From NCBI GenBank assembly GCA_035514535.1, contig DATKAZ010000108.1:77679-141678 (forward strand): a DNA stretch of 64,000 nucleotides. Reading direction: 5' to 3'. Every line of letters starts with the position of its first letter. Position 1 is the first letter of the stretch. This document shows, piece after piece, positions 25,791 through 35,417 of this stretch. Both the position numbers and the translations under genes were made by a program. The stretch comes from XN24 sp035514535 (lineage in GTDB: Bacteria; Pseudomonadota; Gammaproteobacteria; Steroidobacterales; XN24). The notes beneath the pieces were generated by a model. That model ran no database searches, was not told the DNA's origin, and saw nothing but the letters and a program-made list of their open reading frames with translations.

Positions 25791-26696
25791 ATGCTGAGAC
25801 AGCGGACGCTGAAGAACACGATCCGGGCGACGGGCGTCGGCCTGCACACCGGCGAGAAGGTCCTCATGACCCTCGGGCCGGCGCCGGTCAATGCGGGTAT
25901 TGTCTTCCGTCGCACCGACCTCGACCCCCCGGTCGACGTCCGGGCGGACGGCATGCACGTCGCCGAGACCACACTGGGCACCACCCTGAAGCAGGACGGC
26001 GTGCGCGTCGCGACCATCGAGCACCTGATGTCGGCCCTCGCCGGGCTGGGCATCGACAACGCGACCGTCGGGCTGTCGGCCACCGAGGTGCCGATCATGG
26101 ACGGCAGCGCCGGGCCGTTCGTGTTCCTCATCCAGTCGGCGGGCATCAGCGAGCAGAATGCCGCCAAGCGCTTCATCCGCATCCGCCGCCCGGTGGAGGT
26201 CCGCGACGGCGACAAGTGGGCGCGCTTCGCCCCCTTCGACGGCTTCAAGGTCAATTTCGAGATCGAGTTCGATCACCCGGTCTTCAAGCGCCACTCGCAG
26301 CAGGCCTCGATGGATTTCTCGTCCACCTCGTTCTTGCGGGAGGTCAGCCGCGCGCGCACCTTCGGCTTCATGCGCGACATGGAGTTCTTGCGCTCGATGA
26401 ACCTCGGCCGCGGCGGCAGCCTCGACAACGCCATCGTGCTCGACGACTACCGCATCCTCAACGACGACGGGCTGCGCTACGAGAACGAGTTCGTGCGCCA
26501 CAAGATCCTCGACGCGATCGGCGACCTGTACCTGCTGGGCCACAGCGTCATCGGCGAGTTCAGCGGCTTCAAGTCGGGCCACGGGCTGAACAACCAGTTG
26601 CTGCGCGAGCTGGTGCGCAACGAGGCGGCCTGGGAGGAAGTGACTTTCGAGGACGAGCGCGACGCGCCGTTCAACTTCGCGGTGGCGGCTGCCTGA
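25791..26696 (+). CDS. lpxC: UDP-3-O-acyl-N-acetylglucosamine deacetylase
   Basis: 301-residue zinc enzyme catalysing the committed step of lipid A synthesis. N-terminal LKNTIRATGVGLHTGEKV, zinc-ligand region TIEHLMSALAGLGIDNA, EVPIMDGSAGPFVF, and the second zinc segment RHKILDAIGDLYLLGHSVIG with FKSGHGLNNQL. The start at MLRQRTLKNTI has a GGCGGAGAG ribosome-binding site and avoids an unlikely N-terminal extension. It closes the dcw cluster, as in E. coli. Repeats begin 14 nt after its stop. Confidence 0.97.
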   Translation: MLRQRTLKNTIRATGVGLHTGEKVLMTLGPAPVNAGIVFRRTDLDPPVDVRADGMHVAETTLGTTLKQDGVRVATIEHLMSALAGLGIDNATVGLSATEVPIMDGSAGPFVFLIQSAGISEQNAAKRFIRIRRPVEVRDGDKWARFAPFDGFKVNFEIEFDHPVFKRHSQQASMDFSSTSFLREVSRARTFGFMRDMEFLRSMNLGRGGSLDNAIVLDDYRILNDDGLRYENEFVRHKILDAIGDLYLLGHSVIGEFSGFKSGHGLNNQLLRELVRNEAAWEEVTFEDERDAPFNFAVAAA

Positions 26697-26709
26697 GCTC
26701 GCTGTTGCC

Positions 26710-26807
26710 GGTCGACCGCGGAGCCGGGCCGTTACAGGCCCCCCTCGCTTAAAAATTTCAATGCGCTCGGTTGGCCTGTAACGGCCCGCCTCCGCTGCCG
26801 CCTTGCC
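26710..26807 (+). repeat. long stem-loop repeat (GGGCCGTTACAGGCC arms), copy A
   Basis: Core 26726-26787: 15-bp arms GGGCCGTTACAGGCC and GGCCTGTAACGGCCC around a 32-nt AT-containing loop (CGCTTAAAAATTTCAATGCG at its centre). The 62-bp core is identical to the reverse complement of copy C at 27974-28035. Similarity continues on both sides (GGTCGACCGCGG before, CGCTGCCGCCTTGCC after), so the unit is about 100 bp. Confidence 0.9.
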
Positions 26808-26827
26808 AAAGCCGGGGGCCCCGCGCC

Positions 26828-26858
26828 GGGGACACTGCTCCGCAGGAGCTGTGTCCCC
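26828..26858. repeat. GGGGACACT-family palindrome, copy 4
   Basis: GGGGACACTGCTCC, a three-base centre, then GGAGCTGTGTCCCC; one unpaired position in each arm. The inner arm differs from the other copies but is still self-complementary. It lies between stem-loop copy A and the DUF2442 gene. A degenerate part of the other repeat family (GGACCGTCACAGGCC) follows near 26896-26910. Confidence 0.8.
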
Positions 26859-26951
26859 TTATTCTGGCCTCTCAACTACCGCTCCGCGGCGGGCGGACCG
26901 TCACAGGCCCCGCTGCCACTTTGCCAATGCAGGCCGAACGGCGAGCTCGAT

Positions 26952-27212
26952 CTATCTGGCTTTCAGGGGGAATCGGGATGGGTCACGGATTGTGTCCACG
27001 CCAAGGTCCACATCGAGATCCGGCCAGTACAGGTGCCCCGGTGCCGCCTCTTCCACGCGAAGAACAGCGCCGACAGTGGCGTCTTTGAACCAGGGGAACT
27101 CCTCATAGGGCATGAAGAGCTCCTCGCCGTGCGCGAGGACCCACACCCCGTGGCCGGAAATCTGCGTGACCTCAACTGGAGAAGTGCCTGTGCCACGCTG
27201 AGACAAACTCAT
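26952..27212 (-). CDS. DUF2442 family protein (toxin-antitoxin-like partner of DUF4160)
   Basis: 86 residues: VEVTQISGHGVWVLAHGEEL, then FMPYEEFPWFKDATVGAVLR and HLYWPDLDVDLGVDTIRDP, which together match the DUF2442 pattern. These small proteins are usually encoded right after a DUF4160 gene in what look like toxin-antitoxin-type pairs; biochemical function is unproven. Here the upstream DUF4160 reading frame is truncated (27172-27297), so this copy may be a leftover. The ATG giving MSLSQRG is my choice; initiation inside the remnant would be typical of the overlapping pair. Confidence 0.75.
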   Translation of the reverse strand: MSLSQRGTGTSPVEVTQISGHGVWVLAHGEELFMPYEEFPWFKDATVGAVLRVEEAAPGHLYWPDLDVDLGVDTIRDPSRFPLKAR

Positions 27213-27297
27213 CGTAATGGGCCTCAATGATCCTCTCGATCTCATTCAATTGTGCTCTCGAATATCGGTAATTCCTAGCCAGTTCAATTCCGGGAAT
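27172..27297 (-). pseudogene. C-terminal remnant of a DUF4160 gene
   Basis: Reading leftward from 27297, the frame gives IELARNYRYSRAQLNEIERI and continues to EAHYDEFVSAWHRHFSS before a stop at 27172. It resembles the C-terminal part of DUF4160 proteins (helix with RRIxxLVEEN..., then a WxEYF-like end). A TGA stands directly before the segment and no start codon is in frame, so the N-terminal half is gone. The break lies near stem-loop copy B (27354-27450). The frame overlaps the start of the DUF2442 gene, as in intact pairs. Confidence 0.6.
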
Positions 27298-27575
27298 TCA
27301 TGCCAAATCGTCACTAAATCACACGTGGGGATGCCTGGTGGGGCCACAGGCACGTCGACCGCGGAGCCGGTCCGTTACAGGCCCCCCTCGCTTAGACATT
27401 TCAATGCGCTCGGGTGGCCAGTAACGGCCCGCCTCAGCTGCGGGCTTGCATGCGCAAACAGCCTCGAGCGTGATCACCGTCGGCTGCATAGTCACGTTTG
27501 ACGTTAATCACGCGGCGCGTTATGGTTTTCCGTGATCCGAATCCCGGTCGGTGCGCGCCGCAAGTTGCGAACATC
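27298..27575. other. gene-free spacer with stem-loop copy B
   Basis: 278 bp between the DUF4160 remnant and higA. Apart from copy B of the long stem-loop repeat I see no coding sequence. No recognisable higB toxin precedes higA. A short palindromic-looking region (GTCACGTTTGACGTTAAT) near 27492 might belong to a higA promoter, but no clear hexamers stand out. Confidence 0.6.
27354..27450 (+). repeat. long stem-loop repeat, copy B (diverged)
   Basis: Same orientation as copy A and shares its left flank (GTCGACCGCGGAGCCGG). The core 27369-27430 differs at a few places (GTCCGTTACAGGCC, CTTAGACATTTC, GGCCAGTAACGGCCC), and several changes break pairing, suggesting an older copy. Confidence 0.88.
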
Positions 27576-27905
27576 ATGAGCAAGGTCCATCCGGTGACTC
27601 CGGGCGAAATTCTGCTGGAGGAGTTCCTGAAGCCGATGGGCATCAGCCAGTATCGACTGGCCAAGGAGATCGAGGTACCGGCGCAGAGGATCAGTGAAAT
27701 CGTCGCGGGCAAGCGTGCGGTGACCGCCGATACCGACCTGAGGTTGTGCCGGTTTTTCGGATTGTCCAATGGCTACTGGTTACGCGCCCAGGTGGCCCAC
27801 GACACCGAGATCGCACAACGCGCGATGGGCCCGACGTTACGCAGGATCAAGCCCTGGGGCGCCGGCAAGGCGGCAGCGGGGGGTGGGACGTCACAGGCCC
27901 GTTGA
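27576..27905 (+). CDS. higA: HigA-type antitoxin (Xre-like helix-turn-helix), orphan
   Basis: 109 residues. MSKVHPVTPGEILLEEFLKP is the classic HigA/VapI N-terminus, followed by the HTH MGISQYRLAKEIEVPAQRIS and the DNA-contacting end EIVAGKRAVTADTDLRLCRF, then FFGLSNGYWLRAQVAHDTEI. In complete systems a HigB RelE-like toxin gene precedes it; none is recognisable here. The last ~12 residues (GKAAAGGGTSQAR) are encoded by repeat sequence, so the native C-terminus has probably been replaced. It could survive as a solitary repressor or be in decay. Confidence 0.8.
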   Translation: MSKVHPVTPGEILLEEFLKPMGISQYRLAKEIEVPAQRISEIVAGKRAVTADTDLRLCRFFGLSNGYWLRAQVAHDTEIAQRAMGPTLRRIKPWGAGKAAAGGGTSQAR

Positions 27906-27940
27906 GGGGGACACAGCCCCTGCGGAGGAGTGTCTCCCCG
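27864..27940. repeat. partial stem-loop repeat plus GGGGACACT-family copy 5
   Basis: GGCAAGGCGGCAGCGGGGGG (from 27864) is the flank of the long stem-loop family in inverted orientation, followed by a degenerate arm ACGTCACAGGCC, all inside the 3' end of higA. Directly after comes a decayed GGGGACAC...GTGTCTCCCC palindrome (27906-27939). Confidence 0.7.
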
Positions 27941-27946
27941 GCGACC

Positions 27947-28050
27947 GGCAAGGCGAAGGCGGCAGCGGGGGGTGGGCCGTTACAGGCCAACCGAGCGCAT
28001 TGAAATTTTTAAGCGAGGGGGGCCTGTAACGGCCCGCCCCCCGCGGTCAC
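27947..28050 (-). repeat. long stem-loop repeat, copy C (inverted)
   Basis: Core 27974-28035 equals the reverse complement of copy A over all 62 bases, including the loop. The flanks also match copy A in reverse (GGCAAGGCG..GGCAGCGGGG on the left, CCGCGGTCAC on the right). It ends 5 nt from the dciA stop. Copies A and C thus form inverted ends around about 1.1 kb holding the DUF4160/DUF2442 and higA modules. Confidence 0.9.
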
Positions 28051-28054
28051 CAGG

Positions 28055-28351
28055 CTACGGCCGCACCTTCACCCGCACCCGGCTGATCGCCCCGTCATAC
28101 AGCGGCGCGAGGCGCTTCGCGAGCTCCGGCCCGTGGAAGCGCAACCGGCTCGCCCAGGCCGCGCTGTCGACCAGCACCACGGCCGTGTCCTCGTGCATCA
28201 CCGCCCCGGTGACGTGCGAGGCGAGCTCATCCGGCAGGAACTTGCGCACCCGGGCGTCGAGTTCGCCCGCTTCTCCGGCCCTCGCGACCAGCTGCGCCAG
28301 GTCGCCGCCGGCCAGCAAGTCCTTGAGAAGTTTGGGTTCCTTGTGAATCAC
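28055..28351 (-). CDS. dciA: DciA-type DUF721 protein (replicative helicase operator)
   Basis: 98 residues matching DUF721: LLKDLLAGGDLAQLVARAGE, VRKFLPDELASHVTGAVMHE, and AVVLVDSAAWASRLRFHGPEL. DciA is the ancestral loader or operator of DnaB in bacteria that lack DnaC/DnaI. It lies next to the M23 peptidase and secA, the same neighbourhood as in other gammaproteobacteria. The GTG start has no ribosome-binding site, and a leftward GATAAT (28362-28357) stands 6 nt before it, which would fit a leaderless transcript; this is only a suggestion. Confidence 0.85.
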   Translation of the reverse strand: MIHKEPKLLKDLLAGGDLAQLVARAGEAGELDARVRKFLPDELASHVTGAVMHEDTAVVLVDSAAWASRLRFHGPELAKRLAPLYDGAISRVRVKVRP

Positions 28352-28366
28352 GTCACATTATCCGGG

Positions 28367-28395
28367 TTGAGAGTGAACCGATTTTGCTGCATAGT
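28367..28395 (+). promoter_or_regulatory. candidate sigma70 promoter for the M23 peptidase
   Basis: TTGAGA (28367-28372), a 17-bp spacer and CATAGT (28390-28395), pointing towards the peptidase gene, with a leader of about 180 nt. It stands in the 232-bp gap between divergent dciA and the peptidase. Confidence 0.45.
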
Positions 28396-28583
28396 CGTGT
28401 AGCTTGTAAAAGGCTAAGGCGTCGCGAGGCGCCGTCGCAAAGCCACCGGTCTGAGGTTCCCGTGCCCCGCGGGGCCGGACTTACGACAGCGGAGCTGCCG
28501 AGCATTATGGAATCAACATCCAGCAACCAGCGTGACGTGACCCTTCGAGGGGACTGCGCGGCCACGATGGAACGGACGGTTCG

Positions 28584-29489
28584 TTGAACCTGTTCGTCTA
28601 CACGTCGCGCAACGGCCGCGCGCGCCAGATCTCGCTCAGTCGACGCGTCGTCGCGGCCGCGGCCGTGGGGGCGGTGTCGCTCGTATTCCTCGCCGGGCTC
28701 GTGACCGGGCGCGTGCTGCAGCCGCCGACCGGCGCCGAGCTGCTCACCGACATGCGTGTTTCGCTGCTGTCGCAACAGGCCGAAGTCGAGGCAATCCGCG
28801 AACAGGCCGGGCTCGACACCGATGCGCTCGCCATCCGGCTCGGGCAGCTCTCGGCGCACATCATCCGGCTTGACGCCCTCGGCCAGCGCCTCGTCACCAT
28901 GGCGGGCCTCGAGGACGGCGAGTTCAACTTCGGCACGGAGCCCCCGCAGGGCGGCCCGGACTCGATGGAAGGCGCCGCGTCGCTGCAGTCGGGCGAGATC
29001 ATCGACCTGCTGGACGAGCTCGAATCGCAGATCGAGGACCGCACCCAGCAGCTCGACGTGCTCGAGTCGCTGATGTTCAACCGCCGCCTGTCCGACGACG
29101 TCCGGCCCGGAGGCCGGCCGATCGCCAGCGGCTGGATGTCCTCCGGCTTCGGCTACCGCACCGACCCGTTCACCGGCAAGCGCGCCTTTCACCGCGGACT
29201 CGACTTCGTCAGCCCGCAGGGCAGCGACGTGATGGCCGTCGCCGCGGGCGTCGTGACCTACTCCGGCAAGCTGCGCAACTACGGCAACATGGTCGAGATC
29301 GACCACGGCAACGGCCTGGTGACGCGCTACGGCCACAACGAGAAGAACCTCGTGGCCGTCGGCGACGCCGTGAAGAAGGGCGAGGTCATCGCGCTGGTCG
29401 GCTCCACGGGCCGCTCCACCGCGCCGCACGTTCACCTCGAGGTGTTCGAGAACGGCCGCCCCGCCAATCCGCGCCAGTACGTCAAGTAG
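28584..29489 (+). CDS. M23 family metallopeptidase (LytM/EnvC-like)
   Basis: 301 residues. Short cytoplasmic start, one membrane helix (VVAAAAVGAVSLVFLAGLVTG), a coiled-coil-rich stretch (SLLSQQAEVEAIREQ; LLDELESQIEDRTQQLDVLE) and a C-terminal peptidase domain. Zinc/catalytic elements are present: HRGLDF, ASP in GLDF, GHNEKN and APHVHLEVF, so it should be an active murein endopeptidase. The start is a TTG with a weak ribosome-binding site. It stands upstream of secA, a common gammaproteobacterial location. Confidence 0.9.
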   Translation: MNLFVYTSRNGRARQISLSRRVVAAAAVGAVSLVFLAGLVTGRVLQPPTGAELLTDMRVSLLSQQAEVEAIREQAGLDTDALAIRLGQLSAHIIRLDALGQRLVTMAGLEDGEFNFGTEPPQGGPDSMEGAASLQSGEIIDLLDELESQIEDRTQQLDVLESLMFNRRLSDDVRPGGRPIASGWMSSGFGYRTDPFTGKRAFHRGLDFVSPQGSDVMAVAAGVVTYSGKLRNYGNMVEIDHGNGLVTRYGHNEKNLVAVGDAVKKGEVIALVGSTGRSTAPHVHLEVFENGRPANPRQYVK

Positions 29490-29657
29490 CCGCCGCGCGC
29501 GTCGCGGCTCGTGCCCCCGCGGGGCCGACGGTTCCCCGGTGCGGCGCGAGGCCGTAAAATACCCGGTCTTTGAGCGTCGGCGGCGTCCGGCGCCGCCAGC
29601 CGCCGATCTTTTCCACGGGCGCCCGCCGGATGCGGGCCCGCCCCGAGGGTTCCAGTA

Positions 29658-32399
<2,742 letters not shown>

Positions 32400-32450
32400 T
32401 CGGCGCTTTCAGCGCCCTCCATGGCAGAGCATTGAGACGGGGGCACTGGC

Positions 32451-33596
32451 GTGAATATCCAGCGGGACCTTCCTGTCACCCATATCGTGATCGGCACGAA
32501 GGCGCAATTCATTAAGATGGCCCCGATCGCCCGACTCCTGCAGGAGTCGGGCTGGCCCTACCGACTTTTGGACCTCGGTCAGCATGGGTCAATCACGCCT
32601 GGAATCGTCAGTGATTTCGGGCTGGAGGCGGACCACCTCCATGTACTACCGCCCGGTGCGACGGTGACCACGTACTCGCAGGCCCTTCACTGGGTGTTGG
32701 CTGCAATATCCCGGATCGCCTCGCCCCGGCGTGCTCTCAGCGCCGAGCTTGTCAAGCAGCCGGCCGGATATGCTCTCGTTCATGGCGACACACTATCCAC
32801 AATATTGGGACTTCATCTGGCGCGGCGTTTGCGACTTCGTTTGGGCCTGGTTGAGGCCGGGTTGAGTAGTGGGAAACTGTTCGATCCCTTTCCCGAAGAG
32901 TTGATCCGGCGACACGTAGAAAAACGAGCAAACATGTTGTTTGCTCCCGATGATGTTTCTGCCGAAAGACTGAGGGCGCGCTCGCTGAAGGGCGAAGTCG
33001 TCAGCACGGAATACAACACGGGCAGAGACGCACTACTGCTAATTGCTGCGAAGAATGGCAGAAACGCTGATCGGCAGCAGACCTTCTCGACGGTTTTGAC
33101 GCTGCACCGGGCGGAGACGATCAGCCGCAGTTCTAGACTGCGTGAAATCATCGGTCACGTCATCCGCCTGGCGCCGGAGATTGGCCGGATTCGTTTTTTC
33201 CTGCACGAACCGACCCGCCGAGCGCTTATACGAGCAAATCTTCTGGAGCCTCTCACCGACAACTCGCACTTTGAGTTGGTGCCTCTGGGTTCGTATCCCG
33301 AGTTTACGAAAGCGTTGGCGCGATCAAGATATATCCTCACCGACGGCGGCTCGATCCAGGAAGAAGCTTCATACCTAAACAAGCCGTGCCTGATTCTCAG
33401 GCGCACGACCGAACGACAGCAGGGAATCGGGACGACCGCGATGTTGACCTCGTTCGATGTTGAAACCGACCTCGAGTTCTTGCACGCCAAAGCCCACGAC
33501 GGTTCGATCAGTGCGGCCCTGACTCCCAGTCTCAGGGCTGCTCGCATCATCGTCGAACATCTGTATCCTCGTGCTTTTCCAGTGGCCGGAGACTAA
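32451..33596 (+). CDS. UDP-N-acetylglucosamine 2-epimerase-like protein (WecB family)
   Basis: 381-residue GT-B-fold protein. Family blocks: VIGTKAQFIKMAPIARLL (WecB usually has GTRPE here), LVHGDTLSTILG, VEAGLSSGKLFDPFPEELIR, TLHRAETI, and ILTDGGSIQEEASYLNKPCL with RTTERQQG. These cover the UDP-sugar site and the conserved acidic residues, so it probably makes or uses an epimerised UDP-HexNAc for surface glycan. The altered GTKAQ segment marks a divergent subgroup. GTG start. First gene of a lower-GC island after secA. Confidence 0.8.
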   Translation: MNIQRDLPVTHIVIGTKAQFIKMAPIARLLQESGWPYRLLDLGQHGSITPGIVSDFGLEADHLHVLPPGATVTTYSQALHWVLAAISRIASPRRALSAELVKQPAGYALVHGDTLSTILGLHLARRLRLRLGLVEAGLSSGKLFDPFPEELIRRHVEKRANMLFAPDDVSAERLRARSLKGEVVSTEYNTGRDALLLIAAKNGRNADRQQTFSTVLTLHRAETISRSSRLREIIGHVIRLAPEIGRIRFFLHEPTRRALIRANLLEPLTDNSHFELVPLGSYPEFTKALARSRYILTDGGSIQEEASYLNKPCLILRRTTERQQGIGTTAMLTSFDVETDLEFLHAKAHDGSISAALTPSLRAARIIVEHLYPRAFPVAGD

Positions 33597-33705
33597 TACG
33601 CACATGGCTGCAGTACTATGCAAGAAAGCTCTGGAACGGGTTGGAATGATCGATGGCCTTCGACACGAATGAACGAACGCCGTGTTGCGGCACTGACATA
33701 GACCG

Positions 33706-34560
33706 ATGCAGTGGAACCAAATGTTAAGCAACGGTATCCCGAGAAAGACAGAATACGAACTGCTTGCGTCACAGCCGCTCTACGAGGAGTTGCTGCAATA
33801 TTCCAGGCAGTTTGAAGTACGATGCCGGGACGGCGGCATTTTCTCGAAGCTTTATGGCCTGAAATGGGTTGAGGACCCGTTTCTGCAGTGGAGCCGCAGC
33901 TGGGAGTACGTGTACGTACTGCAACGCCTGCAACATTGGTGGAAAAGCCATTCAGGCACGTCAGATATTGTCGATGCCGGATCCGGATTTACATTTTTCC
34001 CATTTTATCTTCAGCAACTCCAACCGATCTCCAAAATCCGATGTTTCGACGCCGACATTACGGTGGGAAAGGCGATTACCCGGGCAGGGCGTGCGATTAA
34101 TACGGGACCGGATTTTTATTTAGAGAACCTCGAAAAGTTGAAACAGGAGACTGAATCGATTGACGTCGTTTACAGCATTTCAGTGATCGAGCATACGCAG
34201 CATCCACGTCAGGTAATAGACGAAATCCATAGAATCTTGAAGCCCGGGGGCTTGTTTCTGTGCACTTTCGATATCTCGTTTGAAGAGCAAAGTACGATGC
34301 ATGTCCGTCATGTGGAGAAACTGATAGCAAGAGTATCGGAATTATTCGATCCGGAGCCTGGATGGAACGACATTGGGGTAGCGGGCGCATCGTCCGATCC
34401 GGATGCCGTTACGACAAGGTGGATATCAGAAATCGCCCCGGAAAAACTGCCGTGGAAAATCCCGACATTGATATGGCTGTATGACGCGTTGCGCGGGCGA
34501 CTTCGATCAAGCCTGTATCGTCCAATGACATTTTATTGCGGCGCCTACTACAAGAAATGA
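33706..34560 (+). CDS. class I SAM-dependent methyltransferase, island gene
   Basis: 284 residues. A Rossmann methyltransferase core in the middle: SAM loop DIVDAGSGFTFFPFYLQQL (residues about 85-105), acidic strand end CFDADITVGKAI, and the post-motif SIDVVYSISVIEHTQHPRQV with KPGGLFLCTFDISFEE. The N-terminal 80 and C-terminal 60 residues are not recognisable. Substrate unknown; context suggests glycan or lipid-linked sugar. Base composition is visibly lower in GC than secA or the dcw genes. Coupled to the next methyltransferase by an ATGA overlap. Confidence 0.8.
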   Translation: MQWNQMLSNGIPRKTEYELLASQPLYEELLQYSRQFEVRCRDGGIFSKLYGLKWVEDPFLQWSRSWEYVYVLQRLQHWWKSHSGTSDIVDAGSGFTFFPFYLQQLQPISKIRCFDADITVGKAITRAGRAINTGPDFYLENLEKLKQETESIDVVYSISVIEHTQHPRQVIDEIHRILKPGGLFLCTFDISFEEQSTMHVRHVEKLIARVSELFDPEPGWNDIGVAGASSDPDAVTTRWISEIAPEKLPWKIPTLIWLYDALRGRLRSSLYRPMTFYCGAYYKK

Positions 34561-35411
34561 CTAACAGCCAAGATGATCAGTTTGACGCGGGGTCCTATTG
34601 GTCTGACCGTGTTGGCTCAGGCGCCGACTTGTCAGTAGTCGGGCACCGTTCCATGGGCCCAGCCTACAACATTGAGATTTATTCTCGCAGAATCGAAGTA
34701 CTGACTCGGAGTGTTACGCGTCATATTGATCAACCGGCCGAAGACTTACGCATCCTCGACGTCGGATGTGGAAGCGGGTTCTACACTGAATTCTGGAAGG
34801 CGCACAGCGTCCGAGACTACACAGGCCTAGATATCTCGGCGAACTCGGTCAATCAACTCTCGGGACAATACCCAGAGTTTCGCTTTGTGCAAACCGATAT
34901 TACTGCGGATCAATTTGGCTTGAGAGATTCAGAGCCATTTGATGTGATCACGGTATTTGACGTCCTATATCACATTGTCGATGAACAGCGATTTGAGTCT
35001 GCTGTTTCGACTATCGCCAATCACGTCCGCGAGGATGGACATGTAATGGTAATGGATCACTTATGCCGTAACGATTATCAGCTGTCCAGGCATGTACGGT
35101 ACCGAGCACGGGAACGATACCTGGCAGCATTTCAATCGCGGAATCTATTTCTCGTGGAAAATGAATTGCTCTTTCATTTCCTGGTGCCGCCAATCACAGA
35201 AATTCGCTTTATCGACTATCTGAGTGCCGCGGCCTTCAAGGCCATGGGCTTGGCATTGCGTCGTTTTGACGGCCCTTCCGCCTGGGTCGCGCGGAGACTC
35301 AGGCGGATGGACAATTCGTTGAGAGCTCGTGGCAAATGCGTTTCCAATAGTGAATTGCTTGTGTTCAGGAAGAAGGCAAAGTCGATCGATAGGCATAATC
35401 ACCATGACTGA
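34557..35411 (+). CDS. class I SAM-dependent methyltransferase, second island copy
   Basis: 284 residues. SAM motif I is RILDVGCGSGFYTEFWKAHS, followed by YTGLDISANSVNQL, the FRFVQTDITADQF segment, and PFDVITVFDVLYHIVDEQRF, all typical of the Methyltransf_11/25 group. It is not a close duplicate of its neighbour. The ATG overlaps the upstream TGA; a longer reading only adds out-of-frame residues of the first gene. Likely acts in the same glycan pathway; substrate not predictable. Confidence 0.82.
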   Translation: MTNSQDDQFDAGSYWSDRVGSGADLSVVGHRSMGPAYNIEIYSRRIEVLTRSVTRHIDQPAEDLRILDVGCGSGFYTEFWKAHSVRDYTGLDISANSVNQLSGQYPEFRFVQTDITADQFGLRDSEPFDVITVFDVLYHIVDEQRFESAVSTIANHVREDGHVMVMDHLCRNDYQLSRHVRYRARERYLAAFQSRNLFLVENELLFHFLVPPITEIRFIDYLSAAAFKAMGLALRRFDGPSAWVARRLRRMDNSLRARGKCVSNSELLVFRKKAKSIDRHNHHD

Positions 35412-35417
35412 TCGTGG

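Noticed and set aside
26771..27108. Small overlapping frames across the lpxC downstream repeats
   Set aside because: They run through stem-loop and palindrome sequence; the only gene-like signal there is the minus-strand DUF2442 frame.
27217..27501. 94-codon plus-strand frame between DUF2442 and higA
   Set aside because: It crosses the DUF4160 remnant antisense and stem-loop copy B; no domain and no plausible higB similarity.
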